Part shown: in pieces, positions 50,001 through 63,344 of the stretch | How the letters are laid out: each line of letters starts with the position of its first letter | Numbering within the stretch: the stretch's first letter is position 1 | DNA from: Paratinospora sagittata | Taxonomy: Eukaryota > Streptophyta > Magnoliopsida > Ranunculales > Menispermaceae | DNA length: 64,000 nucleotides | Direction: 5' to 3' | NCBI GenBank assembly: GCA_035771175.1 | Contig: CM069600.1 | Location: 2,928,449-2,992,448 of the forward strand | Made by a program: the position numbers and the translations under genes | The notes under the pieces: generated by a model | The model's input: the letters and a program-made list of their open reading frames with translations, nothing else | The model's database searches: none | What the model was told of the DNA's origin: nothing

Positions 50001-53000
50001 AACTCACTTAACAAGATTGATTTTGTTAGGTCGCTTATTGATATTTTTATGTATTAAAAGTGTCTATTTATATTAGTTTTTAGCTTATACTACAATAAAT
50101 TTAGATATTTAAGCATATATGCAAAAATTCTCTAAACTTCTCTAATTTAGCAAATTTTTACAAAAATTCTCCATGTCGAATTAAACTTCTCCGAATTAAT
50201 TCTAATTTTTGAAGGTCGAAGTTTAGGGCGAAATCGAAGTTTCGTACCTTGGGAGAGAGAGGGAGGGAGAGATGATCATCAAACAAAAGACCAAAGAAAT
50301 GTTTAATGTGGAAAGCGCAAAAAAGCATTAACAAAGCAACACACATGAAACTGAAAGACGGTGTGCCAATTTATGTCCACCTCCTGCTTGTGAAGAAAAT
50401 AAATTGAAACCAACAAGCCATGTTTGTTACCTCTAAAACAACCTTCATCTGTTCTAGGAAAGGACTTTTATCATAAACATACAGCTTCTTGCCACAGAAA
50501 GAGAGAATGGATGATAACCATGAAATTAGGTTGCAATGCTCAACTAAATAACAAGCTAGCACAGGCAATTTGACAGATTTCTTCACAATCTGCTAAGCAA
50601 ACAAAGCAATGTGTTAGTTGTCACAGAAAAATAAGGAAACATGCAGTGGCGATGACAGAGAAATTAGGTTACAGTATATATACTTGTATAGGTTTTATAA
50701 TGTCATGCAATTAAATATAAGTTATAACCATCATTGACAAAGCAAGATAAAAAAAATTAACAAACTCAAGAAAATTCAGCATAAAAAGCTATCAATCAGA
50801 TAATAGAAGGTATAACACCTAAGTACCAATCGTTTAATAAGAGAAGGAGCTGTATTTGCTACCTAATTTATAATAAAAATAACTATCTAGAACTAACAAC
50901 TAAATAAAGTAACTCTTTGGCTGCTATCATAAATCTTAATGGCCCTAAGGACGAGTTCTCACTCCATCAACCCAGTAGCAGCAACTAGCAAACCTAGTCC
51001 ATGAATAAGCCTAATCCACTAACCATTATTTTCACTCACCCCCCTCATCAGTTGTTTGATCAGAATGCTATTACCTAGGTTCCGATCCGTTTAGATGGCT
51101 AGCAGTTATATGAATACAGAGCTTTACCCATTTGGGAGTAATAGGTTCAGACTTTTTTATCATTGGTTTGCCAAGTTCAACCAGACTTTCAGGTTCATAA
51201 TGTCCTCATGCACAGTCTTAAAGTGAGAACTATTGTCCTGTTGTTTGACATTCACATCAGAACTTGGAGGTTTAAGTTCAAGGTCAAGGTCTCACGTAGA
51301 TTTGGCAAAACTATAATCAAAATTCAAATGAAAATAGATGGCTTTGAAATTCAAACAACTGGTTCTAAATAAATCTAATTTGCTAGAAAAAAGGTTGACT
51401 CAACATATCTGGACGACCAAGGTTCTGTAGGTTCTGATCTGCCCACTACTTTTGGAACAGAATCAATCAGATTGATATCAGAATCTCTTGAAAAAAAAAG
51501 GCACTCAATCCCTATTAAGGTTTAAAGTCTAGGGTTTAGTTCCTACAATTTTGAGTTATCAGACTTGGTCCTTGTTATCGGATTTGATCTCTGTAAACCA
51601 TTGGGCACATGGAGCCTACTTTTTTACAATTTGAAGAAGTGGTTGAAGCCATTGGACCTTTGTGATTCAATCAGCCACAGTTTGGTGCTTAATTTGATTA
51701 GCTAGCCTCTATTTGTAGTGCCGTCATATGGGATTCTAGAAAAGGATATTTTGGAGTACAGTATTATCAGAAGCATCCCTGAGTTTGGTCGGGTCAAGTG
51801 GAACTTTGAAACGTACCCCCCAAACATGAAGATGAAAAAATTCCAAAAACAAACCAAGAGGATTCTCAATGTATCCTAAGTTAACAACCAAAACTATAAT
51901 GAAAAACTTCTAGTACAACACATATCTAGAAAAAGGAAAACCCAAAAAAAAAAATTAAATATCAACAAAACTATGCATATCAGGTTCCTTGAAGTCAATA
52001 CGTCTCATACTTCGCCCCGTGTGATACCAACACCTAATACCCAAGTATTCCTCTTTGTAACATAGACTGAAATATAGCATATAATCATAAATTCCAAATT
52101 TATTCAGCTTCATGCTAAGTAGCTAATAGAAAAACATCATGGAAAGGTAAAGATTACCTGAAGAATCAGTATTTTTGATTCATAATCAGAGAGAGAGGAA
52201 TAATAAAAGCTCAGTAAGATCTCAAGTACTGCTTTCCTCATAAATATGTGAGCATCAACATCTAAGTTCAATCCAGCATATGATAAGCGAAGTATCCACG
52301 TCCTATCTGTCTTGAAATTAACTGATGTACTCCCAAACATAGTATGAAACAATGGTATAGACTGCAACATACAAGCTGGAGGTTATAAGTGGACAAATCC
52401 TTCTGAAGTAGAAGAAAACAATGAAAATGCTTAAACCTATTGAATCAATTTCAGCTTAAGCTCAAAATGAAACCAGAACAGAACATTACAAAATGATCAG
52501 CAAACAATAAAGCAATTAAATCAAAACTTCTCATACCCCATACCTTCAAATTCACCCGCGGAGAGCGCATCAGTAGTTTACTTATGGTAGCATAATGATC
52601 ATGTGAAGGATCTAACAATATTAAAGACGCTTCAGCAGAAAAAATAGCCATTGCTGATGGAATTTTCTGCCATGGCTCGGTTATCCCATTTTGCAAATAT
52701 GTCAAAAGAAGTCTAAGACGCAATCCATCTTTCTTCTTCTCGCAATTCTGTAAAGGTAGTTCAAGTAACAAACAACTTAGATGAAAAAGGCATAAGCATC
52801 ATACTAGTTAAGAAACAAGCAATCAAAAGTTCAGCAATGGTACAGAAAAAATGAGGAGAGAATGGAAAAGAAATTAGAACACATCATGACTCTCATTTGC
52901 GGGTAGTTTCATCATTTATTCCTACAGATAATGAAACTTATCAAAGAAGCGAGAGAGATTCAATAGTTTGACATCGATTCTTATAGATGGTATTTATCAA

Positions 53001-56000
53001 AGAGACGGAAAAAAGATAAAGTCGGTAAAGATCAATAATTAACAAAGAAAAGGAATAAGCAGAAAGGTCAACCATATCGCTTAGTCCTTGAGCTAAATAG
53101 GGGGGACAGAGAGAAAGAGAGAGAGAACTGGCAAGTAATGCAAATAAAAACTACTGTACTATTAAATCAGATAACAGTGAAAATTTGCTCCTACCTCCAA
53201 GGCATTCTTGAATCTTCCAAGGGCATCATAACCCAATTTCCGTATCCCTTCATCTGGTGAGGATATGCTGACAAATGCAATAGCAAGCAAGCCAAGCCCA
53301 GCAAATTCCAATGGTTCAAGGTAGCCCATTGACAGAACATGAATCGCGAAATGCAAGAGAAAGGCAGGGTCATATTGTCTTATCCTTCCAGGACTGGTAG
53401 ACGGTGACTACAACAATCAATATCATAACCATAAGTAGAAAAATGGAAGAACCATCTGAACAGCACAGTTCTTCAAACATAAATAGAAGGCATAAATAAC
53501 AGGAAGTAAACATACCTCTGGCTCCAATATATCAATGACATTGCCCTGTGGAATCTTCTTCAAGAATATACGTTCATCAGTAGCAGTTCTATGATAAGGA
53601 AAACTTACAATTGTTGCAATACATAATTTATAGTCAAGAGAAAAATACTCTCTGAATTGCCTTCTACGGTGTTCTGCGGCCATTTCACAATCAACCATAT
53701 CATTGGACGAAAGTGTTTTCTCCAGCGCTTTTTCTCTTCTTAGTTTCAAGGCAGAACTTCCCCACAGGTAGTCCATTTCAGCAATACTTACACAGTTGGA
53801 TCCTTCAGTTGACAAGATCTCACGTATGAGCTCAAATATCTCCATGTCTGCTTCACTCATTGTCGCACCATAACAAGACAAAAGCAGAGAAACCAGTTCT
53901 GTGCAATTCACATTGGCATATTCTTCAGGAGAAAGACTACTCTTACGGACCCTAAGATGATGGAGTGATCTGAGTAGTCTAATTACTTCCAACTTTCTCA
54001 TATATGAAGGACATACTTTAGAAACAATCATGTCATTTTCTGGACTTTGCTCCTCAGTACAAAGGAGATCTTGAGATTTCAAAATGCTGGACATTGGTTT
54101 CAAAAGGACACCAGCTTGAGGAAGAGCAGAAGCATCCAAGTTTCCATGGCTCCAAAGAATTGTTGGAACAAACTGAGAGTGCTCTAGTAACAACTCAAAA
54201 AGTTCAGTACAACAAAACTTCCCTTCAGAGAGCAAAATAAGAACAGTTCGGAGCACTCTTACGGTAGTAGAATCCTCAAACCTATAAAGAAAAGATGACT
54301 TGACAAACGGTTCTACAAATGGGATCGAACTTAATTGGATGAGATCATTCTTCATTTCCATGGAAAATTCAACAATATTTCTTAGAATAAAAGCTTCCAA
54401 GCATCTAAACATATGTGAACAGTCCCTATTCTTTGGCTTTTCAGAATCATCATCCACAAGAGGGAATACCTTCACAATCTTATTCAGAGTACTGACCAAT
54501 AAGTTAATAAACCTCATTTTAACAGAGAATTCTTCGTTAATGCCCACTCCTTGGGCCAATTTCTTGGAATCTTCATCTGTCTCCATAGGCAGAGGTTGAA
54601 CAAATTTTTTCTTTGGAAACAATAACATCCAACAAAAGGATATTTTTGCAATGACCCTATTTATGAGGTTTAGAGAATCCTTAAGGGAACAAACTTTGAT
54701 CTCATATAAATCAAAATCAAGCAAATCATCATCTCCACTAGAATATGGGCAAATGCATTCAAAGAGTTTCATCCTTTTCTTGATCCTTGCAGAATCTTCA
54801 TGTAAAGCAAAGTGATATTGCAACAGACAAATTGCTTTTCCAAGTAAACTAAAACTAAAAACTTTAAGAAGTTCTGGAGAGGAAGATGGTAAATGCTCAC
54901 CATATTCTTCCTGAAATATGTTTCTAGAGGTGAAGCTCTTCCAATTCAAGAAACCATCCAACAGAATTCTTGAATAAACTGATAGTATACTTCCCAAATG
55001 CTTGAGATACGGTTTACCGAATTTCACCAAGTTCAATTTCAAGCACGAAAATGCAACAGGCACAAGCATCATAAGCTCTTCGTCTGTAGGAGCATGGTTA
55101 AGGTACTTTCCATTCACCTGTAAATCTTTGTTAAGAACGCATGTAAGTATCTTACCAAAGAGGGTCAAGTGCAAAGGACTTGATTCAGTAAGAAAAAATA
55201 ACAACTTTGCTTTTGTAGCATCAGTATTGTTGATGCAATGAACAAGGACTTCGATAGGACTGCCCAATACTACCCTATACAGTTCCATGAAAGCAGGTAG
55301 AATAGTTATTTGGGGTTGCATATTATTCAGCCTATACACAACATTCAGAGCTGTCAACAAGCACCGATCCGCACTTTCTAGTTTGAAATAGGTGGCAATT
55401 TCAACTATCTTATTATAAACTTTCTCAAGATAAGACATGTCAGAACTCCTCCCTGCCAGTTCCCAAAACAAACCAAATGTGACTGTTTTCGAGTTTTGCC
55501 TGTTCAGATAAGTGGACAGCAGTTCGAAAGCAACTTCAGAAATGTAACAGCCAATAGAGAAGCCAAAAGTTTTGAAAAACTCACGATCTGTAGTCTCTTT
55601 TTGCTCTACCTTACCAAAGATCCAATTCACAAGTTCCAGCAGCATGAAAGGGGATATAAAAGTAATAAAAGCCCTAAATATGTTAAAAGTTGGAAAAAGG
55701 GGCTTCAGATCTTCAATCGAAATGCAAGTTTCAAACTTGCATCTGAATGTTGAAACAACCTGCTCAACAATAAACTTGAAAGCTTTTACAAGTTCATTAC
55801 TGACTGCTTCTTCAGCTTCAGACACAAAAGTCTCACCCTTGGAAAGAGTTAACATGTTCTCAGCAACGGCTGGCAATAATTGAACAATACTGTCCATTGG
55901 ATGAATTCCCCCTTTTGATAAACTGATAAACTTTTCAAAACTAATTCCCGAGCTTCCATGTGGCAGATCTTCATAACAGCACAAAGGATGTGACAGGGAC

Positions 56001-59000
56001 ACAGTCACTGCTGGATGATGAAAGATGGTTTCAACTGCTTCTAGAACATATGTTTGCAACTTGGGACCTCCACTGAATTTTGAACTATAGAAATCAGATC
56101 TTACAAACAAAAGTTCGGACACCATATACTTTAAGAGAAGAAAACAAATTTCAGAAAGATGTTCCAGTTCACCCAAGGGTTTAACCCTGTACGATGACTG
56201 TAACTGATGTACCCAGAACAGTATAAGCTGCAGGGATGCAACAGATTCATTAGTTGGACCTTCAGATAACTTTGCACAGAGCAAATCTACCATCTTGGAA
56301 GAATGCAACAAATAAGACTTGCTGCTTCTCATGACTGCAGGAAATAGGATCTGAAAAGGTGCCTGCTTCAGGAACAAACTAAAGGCACAAGAAGCAGTTT
56401 CCCCTTGACTAGTATCCGTGGAGGCACCACATTTGGGACAAAGACAATGACCATCCTTTTTGCAGTTAGTGCTTACCACTGACATAGCAAGTTCCAATCC
56501 AGACAAGAATACATCAGGCCACAGATCAGCCACTACAGCAAGAAGTTTCCTTTCATGGAAAAACATAAATGATAGCAAAGAAAGATCCTCTCCAAATAGA
56601 CATTTGGAAACGGTTATAACAGAGGGAAAATTTTGTAATATCGCATCAGGTATCGTGCAAATAATGGAAAAACGAAATGCAGAAGCTACTCCAACTAAAT
56701 CACCAGTATCTACTTTTCGTATCATCTTCTTAATCTTATGAAGTGTTCTAGCAAAAGAATGGCCAAGTGCATCTGAAGTTGTTGGAACAATGGAAAACAA
56801 GCTACTGCAAGCCTGTTGATAGGAAACACTTCTGGAGAAGAGTAAAAGGTTCTTCAAAGGTCTCCATTCACAGATAAATTCTCCCAAATCATCATCTACT
56901 GAAGAGGAAATGCCGAACTTTTCAGTCAAGATCAAATCAATCAGAGCAGAAAGCAAACCTCCTCTTGCCTGTTAAAATTCAGTTCAACGGATCATGTTCC
57001 GTAAAAAGAGACATCGCGAGTAAGCAAAATGAAAAATATTTACCTGAGTCTGCAAGATAAAAGATAATGCATTGCATACATAAATTGAAATCATTGATTT
57101 CTCGAATAATTTGAAGGTTCCTGAACCTGAATCCAACAATCTTAAGCACTTCCTTAAAATACAAATGACAAGGGGGCTGAAATCAGGAGCAACATCTACA
57201 AAGAAAAACAAAATAACAATCAAGATAAAGATATAGATTTTTAGCACTAGCATATAGAGACATAAGAAAACAGTAGAAAGGTACCAAAAGAAATGCCTAA
57301 GTCCATGCAAAATGGAAGATACTGAAATACAAAGCAATAAAAATAAATATATAATTTCAAGAGTATGACCAGAAAAGAAGTAGACAAATAACCATATACA
57401 ATCAGTGTAACAGGACAATATTATCTACGAAGAAAATCACTCCAATACACACCATCAAAAAACTTTTAGGGCACTTTTCGACTTTTTTTTTCAACTGCAA
57501 AGATCTCACCATCCTTTATACCTTCTTTTTTTCCCTTGTATCACTACATATTGATTTATGAGGGAGAATAGCATTCATAGCTGGATGAAGGTTTAACTGG
57601 AACCACAATGTTCACATGACCGACCTAACATATTAAAAGAATGGACTTCCTAATTCCCATGTCAGCATAGTTTTGAGGATGGTTAACCCCAAGTTGATTG
57701 CAAATCTTTCTTCGGAGGATTGAACAAGGGGTTAATTTGGTCAAATAGCCAAATCAAACAAGCATAACCAAATGAATATGTATATATGGAAAGAGCAACG
57801 TGAATCAAAACAGAAAGAATCCATTTAGTTATCAAACAAACAGAAACCAGGAAATGACAGACTTGGAAATGGCCACAATCTTGAAACTGAATCATAATCT
57901 CCCGTGCATTAGTAGAAATGAAACGGAGTAAAAGGATAGAGTAAAATAGGTGGATTTTGGCAGACCATTTTGTCCAACATGAGATAGTGGGAGCAACATC
58001 TTTTCTGCTTCTATTGAGAACATCTCTCTTTTTTCTAATAGGAAAAAATGACTAATTAAACTGCAAACAAAGCACATGCAACAACAATAAAAACAGTGAT
58101 CCAAAATGCTACGCATACGAACCACCACTTACCTTCTACACCTTTTAAATTGGAGGACAGGCACCTCAACTCATTTAGATACTTGTACAAGTTATTTCCC
58201 ATTGTTGAAACAGCATCACACAAGAATGAAACAACCACTGAGAAGTCTTGGAAAACTTCAAGATGTTGACAATCCATAGAATAATTATACCTTTTATAAC
58301 CAGGTAAGAATAAGAGCCACACATCAATTTCTAGGAGATTTCTGTCAAAGGCACCAGTACTTAGCATAGCAACTCGTACAAGGACGTATGCTTGATCTCG
58401 AATTCCTTTAATTGGTGAATATAACAGATTAATCAATGGCTGCAAATGCTTGAACATCAACTCAGGTGGTCTAACTGAGGCACTATTCTGAGGAGATGAT
58501 CCCACAAATTCTACTAATAGGGATAGGAGAGATTGTTGCTCATTAATTGATATAGTTGAAGGCTTAGTAGGAAGAAGTTTGAAGAAATCATACGACCTAT
58601 CCATTGCATTTGGAATCGTTTGCTGCAAGTGATTCACCCATGATCAGTCATAAGAGCATAAATCTCTAATGGATTATTCAGAATAAATAAACCATTTCAA
58701 CTCACCAATACATTTTTGGGTAAAAAATAAAATAAAATAACAGCGCCACTGCATAACAATGGATCATACAATATAAATAAAGCATTTTGAACTCAACAAT
58801 TTCATCTTCGAGTAAGAAAAATAACAACAGTGCATTAGAATCCATATTATAAGGATGAAAAGTCTATTGAAATATGGATGGTATCGGAACGGTTGTCTTC
58901 ACAATAGTGTGTCAACAAAAAAACCTAAAAAGAAAAAATGAATAAAGAAAAGATAGTTATTGTTCGCACAAGTTTGAGCGCATTGACCATCTTAGTGACC

Positions 59001-61878
59001 ATGAACATCTTTGTGATAAAAAATAACAAAAGAATAAGTACAATGGAAAACCACATTAGACTCTAATTTATGCTAACAAAAGACAGATAGTGTACTCGAG
59101 CCCCCATGGACAAGTATCAACAAAGTAAGAAACGATATGGAGCTCAACTTAGTTCCCACACTTCCACTAGAATGAAAAGAACGGAGAAACTAATAATGTT
59201 GCCAAAACATAGGATTATATTTGCAAATAAAATTTATAAAAAAAAAATCAGTAATAATTATTTGGAATGTAGCGAGATACTATGAGAATGGTAATTTTGA
59301 CATAGCAGATCAAATTTCAAGTCAACTTCCAATTGAGGGCTAAAACTATCTCAACTAATGTAATATTATGTAACTATTTGGCATTCCTTGAAATGTGGAA
59401 AAAGCTCTATCATTGTCCAATCTTCCAAATTTGACGAAATTAGAAAAAGAGGTGTATAGAATTGTGTTTTATGCCACACCATGGGCTCTATGGCTTGAGC
59501 GGAATAGAAGAATTTTCAACAATGAGACTAAGGAAAGTTGCCAATTATGGGAAGAAATTAAGTTTCTAGCTAGTTCCTGGGTTTTCGCTTCCTCTATAGT
59601 AAAAAGTTTCACTTTCAGATGGTATTTAAGTTGGTCCAATAGTCTGTACTGGGCACACTGTATTTGAGTATGTGCTGGATGAAGACACTTGTATAGAGTT
59701 AGTATAATTGAGAATAGGTTGGTTGTTTGGCCAGGTGAAGCACTTTTGGTGCTTTCCCACAAATTTGTAATTTGTTTTACTACATATTAATACAAAATAT
59801 TTTTGTTTCTGCCCAACCAAAAAAAAATATTTGGAATAAAGTTTCTTAATATCACATTCTTCATTCGTTTAAAAAGAATAAGGACGAAAGATTGACCATG
59901 AGGAGTATGTGCCAAAAAAATATAATAATGCCACAGGAGCTAACTCAAGAAAATAAAAAGTTTCAATAGAGAGAGCGTACAAAATATAAAGTGAGAGCAT
60001 CAAGCAACTTGGAGTGGAAGTACGCTTCTGCATCTTTTAATTCATTTTCGATGCCACGATTATTTGAGCCCCATATACCAGCTAAAACCTTCACACAATC
60101 ATCTTCACTTCTCAACTCCTCCTTGATGACAGAACCAGCAGCCTCTTCCCTCTCATTTGGAAAATCTCCTTCAAGCTCGCCACCAATTCCACTTACAAGA
60201 ATATCGATGTTCTCATTCATCAATTCTGGCTTCAATTTTTTTACACCGTGGCTAAAATGAATTTCAGATGACTCTACAGACTTCCTCGGCCTTTTCAAGT
60301 TTGTCCCACAGCTTTTGGAACTGATGCAACCAAAGGAAGAAAGCAACTTTAGAAGAACCTGAGGATCAGGTAGAAAAGCTCTCACTTCGTCCTGAATTTC
60401 TTGCTTGAGAGGTACCCACTTCTTTACCATGAGACCATTAAAAGAAGAATTATAATCAAACACTCCAAGTAGACTTTCTAATGACTTCAGTGCCTCCAAA
60501 AGAAGCTTTAAGGTACCATGCTTCACAATAACATCTGAGTGAAGTAGGCCCCTATTGATTACAATCCGAGCAAAAGCACGAGGAATAATGCATTTCAACA
60601 AACACTGCACCTCTGAGCTGTCTATAGAAGGCAGGTCATCAGTCTGAGAAGTAAGAGCACCAAAGGAACATTTTCTAGTGGAGGCCACCAAATCTGAGGC
60701 AAGTGATACTGCAGCAGTCCTGCAAAAAGAGTACAAATCACATCAAAACGTCTAATAAAATTGAAAATAAATATCACTAACAAGTACTAAGCCATACGTA
60801 AAACTGACCAAGTTGAAGATGCACGGGGTTCTAGAACGTATGGGAAGTCTTCCATGTATGAAGAACCCAAAGTAGGCCTTCCATGGACAATGGCCAAAAG
60901 CAGGGCTCTATGATAGTCATTTTCTGTTGCCTTTAGCTTCTTCATGAGCTCCAAGAGTCGCCTTGGATTTCCCTTCAGTATTTTTGCAGGAACATTCAGA
61001 TCAGGCATTAGCCCGTTACAAGGATCAGTACAAACCATAATTAAGACCTCATGAGCAACTTGGGCAGGAGGACCACCTATTGGATTCCCAGAAATACTTA
61101 CTAGCTGATCCAAAGCAATGCTTCCAAAGAGAACACTCCTAAGACCTGGGGGCACCAAGGAGTCGGGAGTGAGAACTCTATCCCGCATCACGGACAGAAC
61201 ATAAACTACAATCTCATCATCATCACAACCGAGTAAACAAAGAACACTAGAATACATTTCCTTCAGTTGTAAGACCCACCTCAGCAATCTTGGGTTCCCA
61301 ACCTCCAAAAATGACATTGCTAACTCGATGAATGATCTTCTCGTTACATATTTTTTCCCCTTCTTTTCTGCATTTTTCTTTTGATATTCGGCTAGCTTAG
61401 TGAACACAGGAAGCTTGAAATCGAAACTCTTGGCAACCTCAGACGCCAAACCAACCCCACGCCTAACAATTGCAGCCAACAGCGACAGAGCTGCATTCTG
61501 ACGTCTACTTTCTTTGCTATTCAGCTCCGTGTAAATATCTCCCAACTTTGTTTCAATAATCGAACGAGCGACCTTGTCCAGCCTCCGGCTTACAACAATT
61601 CTCCCCCGATCATCCAATTTATACTTCCCATCCGGATGGCCCAGAATAGCTGAAATTAAGAAAAAGACATGAACCATTCCAGGTTTCCCCTCTCGGAGTT
61701 TCCACACTTCCATTAGCTCCGAGCACAAAGGAGAAGCATTCACATATTGAATGAGCATATGGCCTCCAGAATCATCTCTGAGTATACTAATGAATTCCTT
61801 GGATGCTTCAGAATAAATCTTAATTTCCATGGAACATAAATTATGTAGGAGCTCCTTAATTTTTGCTTCGAACGCCAT
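43231..61878 (-). CDS. URB1: URB1/Npa1-type nucleolar pre-ribosomal-associated protein
   Basis: Nucleolar scaffold needed for early 60S pre-ribosome assembly. Thirteen exons (high to low): 61878-60809, 60719-59981, 58622-58133, 57195-57044, 56968-53516, 53407-53195, 52747-52544, 52361-52158, 50589-50431, 47382-47038, 45608-45152, 43926-43830, 43441-43231. Phases join without a break into 2597 residues. The start chosen is MAFEAKIKELL; an upstream in-frame start at 61935 (non-ATG) is weaker. Residues about 60-360 form the URB1 N-terminal domain (LREGKPGMVHVFFLISAILG, NPRLLRWVLQLKEMY). A basic patch (NLKRPRK, GVKKLKPEL, about residues 500-530) may be a nuclear signal. About 1970-2180 is the C-terminal NopRA1-like domain (LSMGYLEPLEFAGLGLLAIA). 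It ends DVEKSGVFEWERNILMDI. It is all helical-repeat-like, with no catalytic motif. The exon 10 donor (GTATTC) is the least certain; GTAACA eight bases upstream would break frame. Confidence 0.93.
43669..43697. repeat. (CAT)n/(AAT)n microsatellite
   Basis: Compound trinucleotide run in URB1 intron 12: CATCATCATCAT, then six or seven AAT/ATA units. Confidence 0.85.
44163..44960 (-). mobile_element. RTE-type LINE 3' half, in URB1 intron 11
   Basis: The minus strand runs through a degraded RTE reverse-transcriptase C-terminus (AIKKQHINK..., then CECMLDGYVVKH in place of the usual 'MRMLRWMCGKT') to the conserved 3' end CATGTAGCCGACCCCATG and AAAAGGCTTTATTG. It is sense to URB1. Stops and shifts break the frame. 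The copy at 5090-5560 in SRD2 is a second, more decayed member, and 9310-9412 carries the same terminus. Confidence 0.65.
44799..44857 (+). mobile_element. 59-bp poly(A)-tailed insertion nested in the RTE fragment
   Basis: The 18-bp word GAATATCTAAGTCTAAAT (44781-44798) recurs at 44858-44875 with one change (A to T). Between them is a short segment, TCATTATCATTGCTTCTTCT, followed by 23 A. This is a tiny target-primed insertion that kept only the 3' end of a LINE transcript. Its ATTGCTTCT...CAAAA end resembles the antisense tail at 31108-31130. Confidence 0.75.
45860..46270 (+). pseudogene. LINE endonuclease fragment in URB1 intron 10
   Basis: Plus sense begins ATGAAGATTTTCTCCTGGAACC, translated KIFSWNLRDSGAHSKRRRII then FKKEQPDIVCIS. 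This matches the N-terminus of the L1 apurinic-type endonuclease (WN-x-RG... then 'P-D-I/V'). Further on are GRFVGSLW, GRVGGILL and, across frameshifts, the region equivalent to 'AVYGP..'. It ends near GLSSMCGSP. Antisense to URB1. It is the domain that the full-length LINE at 11866-18028 lacks. Confidence 0.65.
46987..47033. repeat. (GA)n microsatellite beside the URB1 exon 10 donor
   Basis: About 22 GA units. On the gene strand this is a (CT)n run starting four bases after the putative GTATTC donor at 47037. Confidence 0.9.
47490..47705. repeat. GC-rich short repeat-like segment, URB1 intron 9
   Basis: A locally GC-rich stretch (CCCCGTATCCCCACCCGTGA, then GGTCCCGCCCCCAAGGCCCA) stands out from AT-rich surroundings. 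On the minus strand it ends in GTCAAAAAATAAAATAAAAT, an A-rich tail. This shape fits a SINE or other short retroelement, but I do not recognise the family and saw no duplication. Confidence 0.35.
48870..49245 (+). pseudogene. LINE ORF2 C-terminal fragment in URB1 intron 9
   Basis: Plus sense: [67 protein letters not shown], and after a stop RFHSEQDQLWGRVIRSRHG. This is the segment between RT and zf-RVT of plant L1 ORF2 and aligns with 12900-13249 of the full-length LINE. It is truncated on both sides and antisense to URB1. Confidence 0.85.
49360..50260. repeat. Candidate non-autonomous element rich in AAAATTCGA words, URB1 intron 9
   Basis: Both ends carry related words: AGCCGAATTTCGGCAAAATT near 49371 and, inverted, CGAAGTTTAGGGCGAAATCG near 50216. 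The interior has repeated AAAATTCGACAAAATTCGAT. The part from 50140 to 50255 also matches 8640-8750 in SRD2. There is no coding content. The ends are flanked by purine-rich GAGAGAGGG runs on both sides, so a duplication cannot be called safely. Confidence 0.35.
59269..59827 (+). mobile_element. 5'-truncated LINE with 10-bp target-site duplication, URB1 intron 2
   Basis: TATTTGGAAT occurs at 59259-59268 and again at 59828-59837. In between, plus sense, ORF2 C-terminal text ALWLERNRRIFNNETKESCQ then LWEEIKFLASSWVFAS is followed by an untranslated end and a poly(A) run after CTGCCCAACC. It is about 560 bp long and antisense to URB1. Confidence 0.85.
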
Positions 61879-61935
61879 CTTTAAATTTACAATAATTTTC
61901 AAGTTTTCTTTCTTTCTTTCCTGTGTCAAGCACAA

Positions 61936-63340
61936 AACGCTAGAATCTGGTTAAATAAATATAAATATCATCGAGAGATAATGTTTTGTTGAAGCTTTTT
62001 AATTAACAGAAGCAGTGAGGCAGTAAAAGACACTGGTTTACAACCGATTGAAACAATCCATGCCCATCTCAACCTTCCTTAAACTTGTTATTTGTATTTG
62101 TTCCAAAATCAAACTATTCATCTACAGTCGAGTTAAGAAAAGGAAGAAGACGGAAAGATAGAATGGGCGGTGTGGTGTGGTATACCTTAAAGAAGGTTAG
62201 TGTTGCAGCAACTGTTGGAGGGCTGCGACGGGAGGTGCACGCTGGCGAACTGGCGATGGCGGCAACAGCCGCTGCTACTCCGCCCCTTTTCTCTTCTATC
62301 TCCTCTCTTAGGGCGCGAACGCGAAGTGCACGGTGTACGGTAGTTCTGTGTTTTTTCTGCCCCTTTTCTCTTCACTCTCCTCTCTCGCGAACGCGAACGC
62401 TCTCCTCTTTCAGGGCGCAAACGGTGTATGGTAGTTCTGTGTTTTTTGGCGATACAGTTGCAGACGGACCTTGCGCACAGTAAAAGTTGAGAAGGTTGTC
62501 CAGATTTCGCCGGTTTGGAGTTGCATTTGAGCTCTTCACCATGTCCCACGCACAGCGTAAGATCTTTTATTTTACTTTTTTAATAGCCATCAAAGCATTT
62601 TACACGAACTGCGTTCACTGTAAATTTTGAAGAGTTGGACGCATATTTCACAGGAGTCGCGTAGGAGGAGAGCCAGGAAGGTTTAGGGTTGTTAATTTAA
62701 AGTTTTTTTTTTGTTTAAAATTATTTAGACACCCTGTAGTTGTTAAATATTTTCAAATTCCTCCCTAGGTGTGCGACTAGGCGCTTTGTAACGCCGGCGT
62801 CTTGAAATCACTGTTAAGATCTTATGATAAAAAAAAATTCACAAATTTTTTAGCGATTTAATAATTTTTAAAAATCAAAAATTCAAAATTTAAATGATGA
62901 ATCTCACAAAACAAAAACAAAGAGCAAAACTACTGGTTTTTTTTTTGTTAAAAAGAAGACTATAACAACGAATTAAAATATTTTAAAAATGTTTAAAATA
63001 TAAAAATATTCAAAAAATAGTTGAAAAAAATATTAGGGTTAGGTTAGAAAGATTAAAAATGTGAAAAATAATGAGAAAAATGTTTTGAGAAACTCAAAGC
63101 TAAGAATAACCTTTTAAATTTTGTGATAAAAATAAGATGTGATAAAAAAAGAGCTTTTTTTATTTATCTAGTAAAACTTTATATATATATATATATATAT
63201 ATTTTTTATATAATTTTTTTTAAAATAATTTTTTTATCTCATTTTAACGAAAATCAGTAGAATTCCTACTATTTTCAAAAAATCACTTTTTCACACCGTT
63301 GCAAAAAGTCAGACAATCTTCAATCTTCAATATTTTTAAA
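61936..63340. other. URB1 upstream region; GC-rich leader then AT-rich DNA
   Basis: Positions 62160-62530 are GC-rich with an open frame on each strand but no recognisable domain. Positions 62700-63340 are AT-rich with a (TA)n run at about 63180-63201 and no gene seen. A short ATG...CAGC|GTAAG step at 62540-62560 could be a first exon of a divergent transcript, but nothing downstream supports it. Confidence 0.4.
62275..62450 (+). repeat. Tandem direct repeat upstream of URB1
   Basis: Two units, about 62275-62355 and 62358-62450, share GCCCCTTTTCTCTTC, GGGCGCGAACG-like text, CGGTGTACGGTAGTTCTGTG and TTTTTT in the same order. The second unit has an extra GCGAACGCGAACGCTC insert. Confidence 0.75.
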
Positions 63341-63344
63341 CTTT

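Noticed and set aside
62085..62483. Gene encoded by the 132-codon frame upstream of URB1
   Set aside because: The frame lies over the direct repeat, is rich in Arg/Ser by GC content, and shows no domain.
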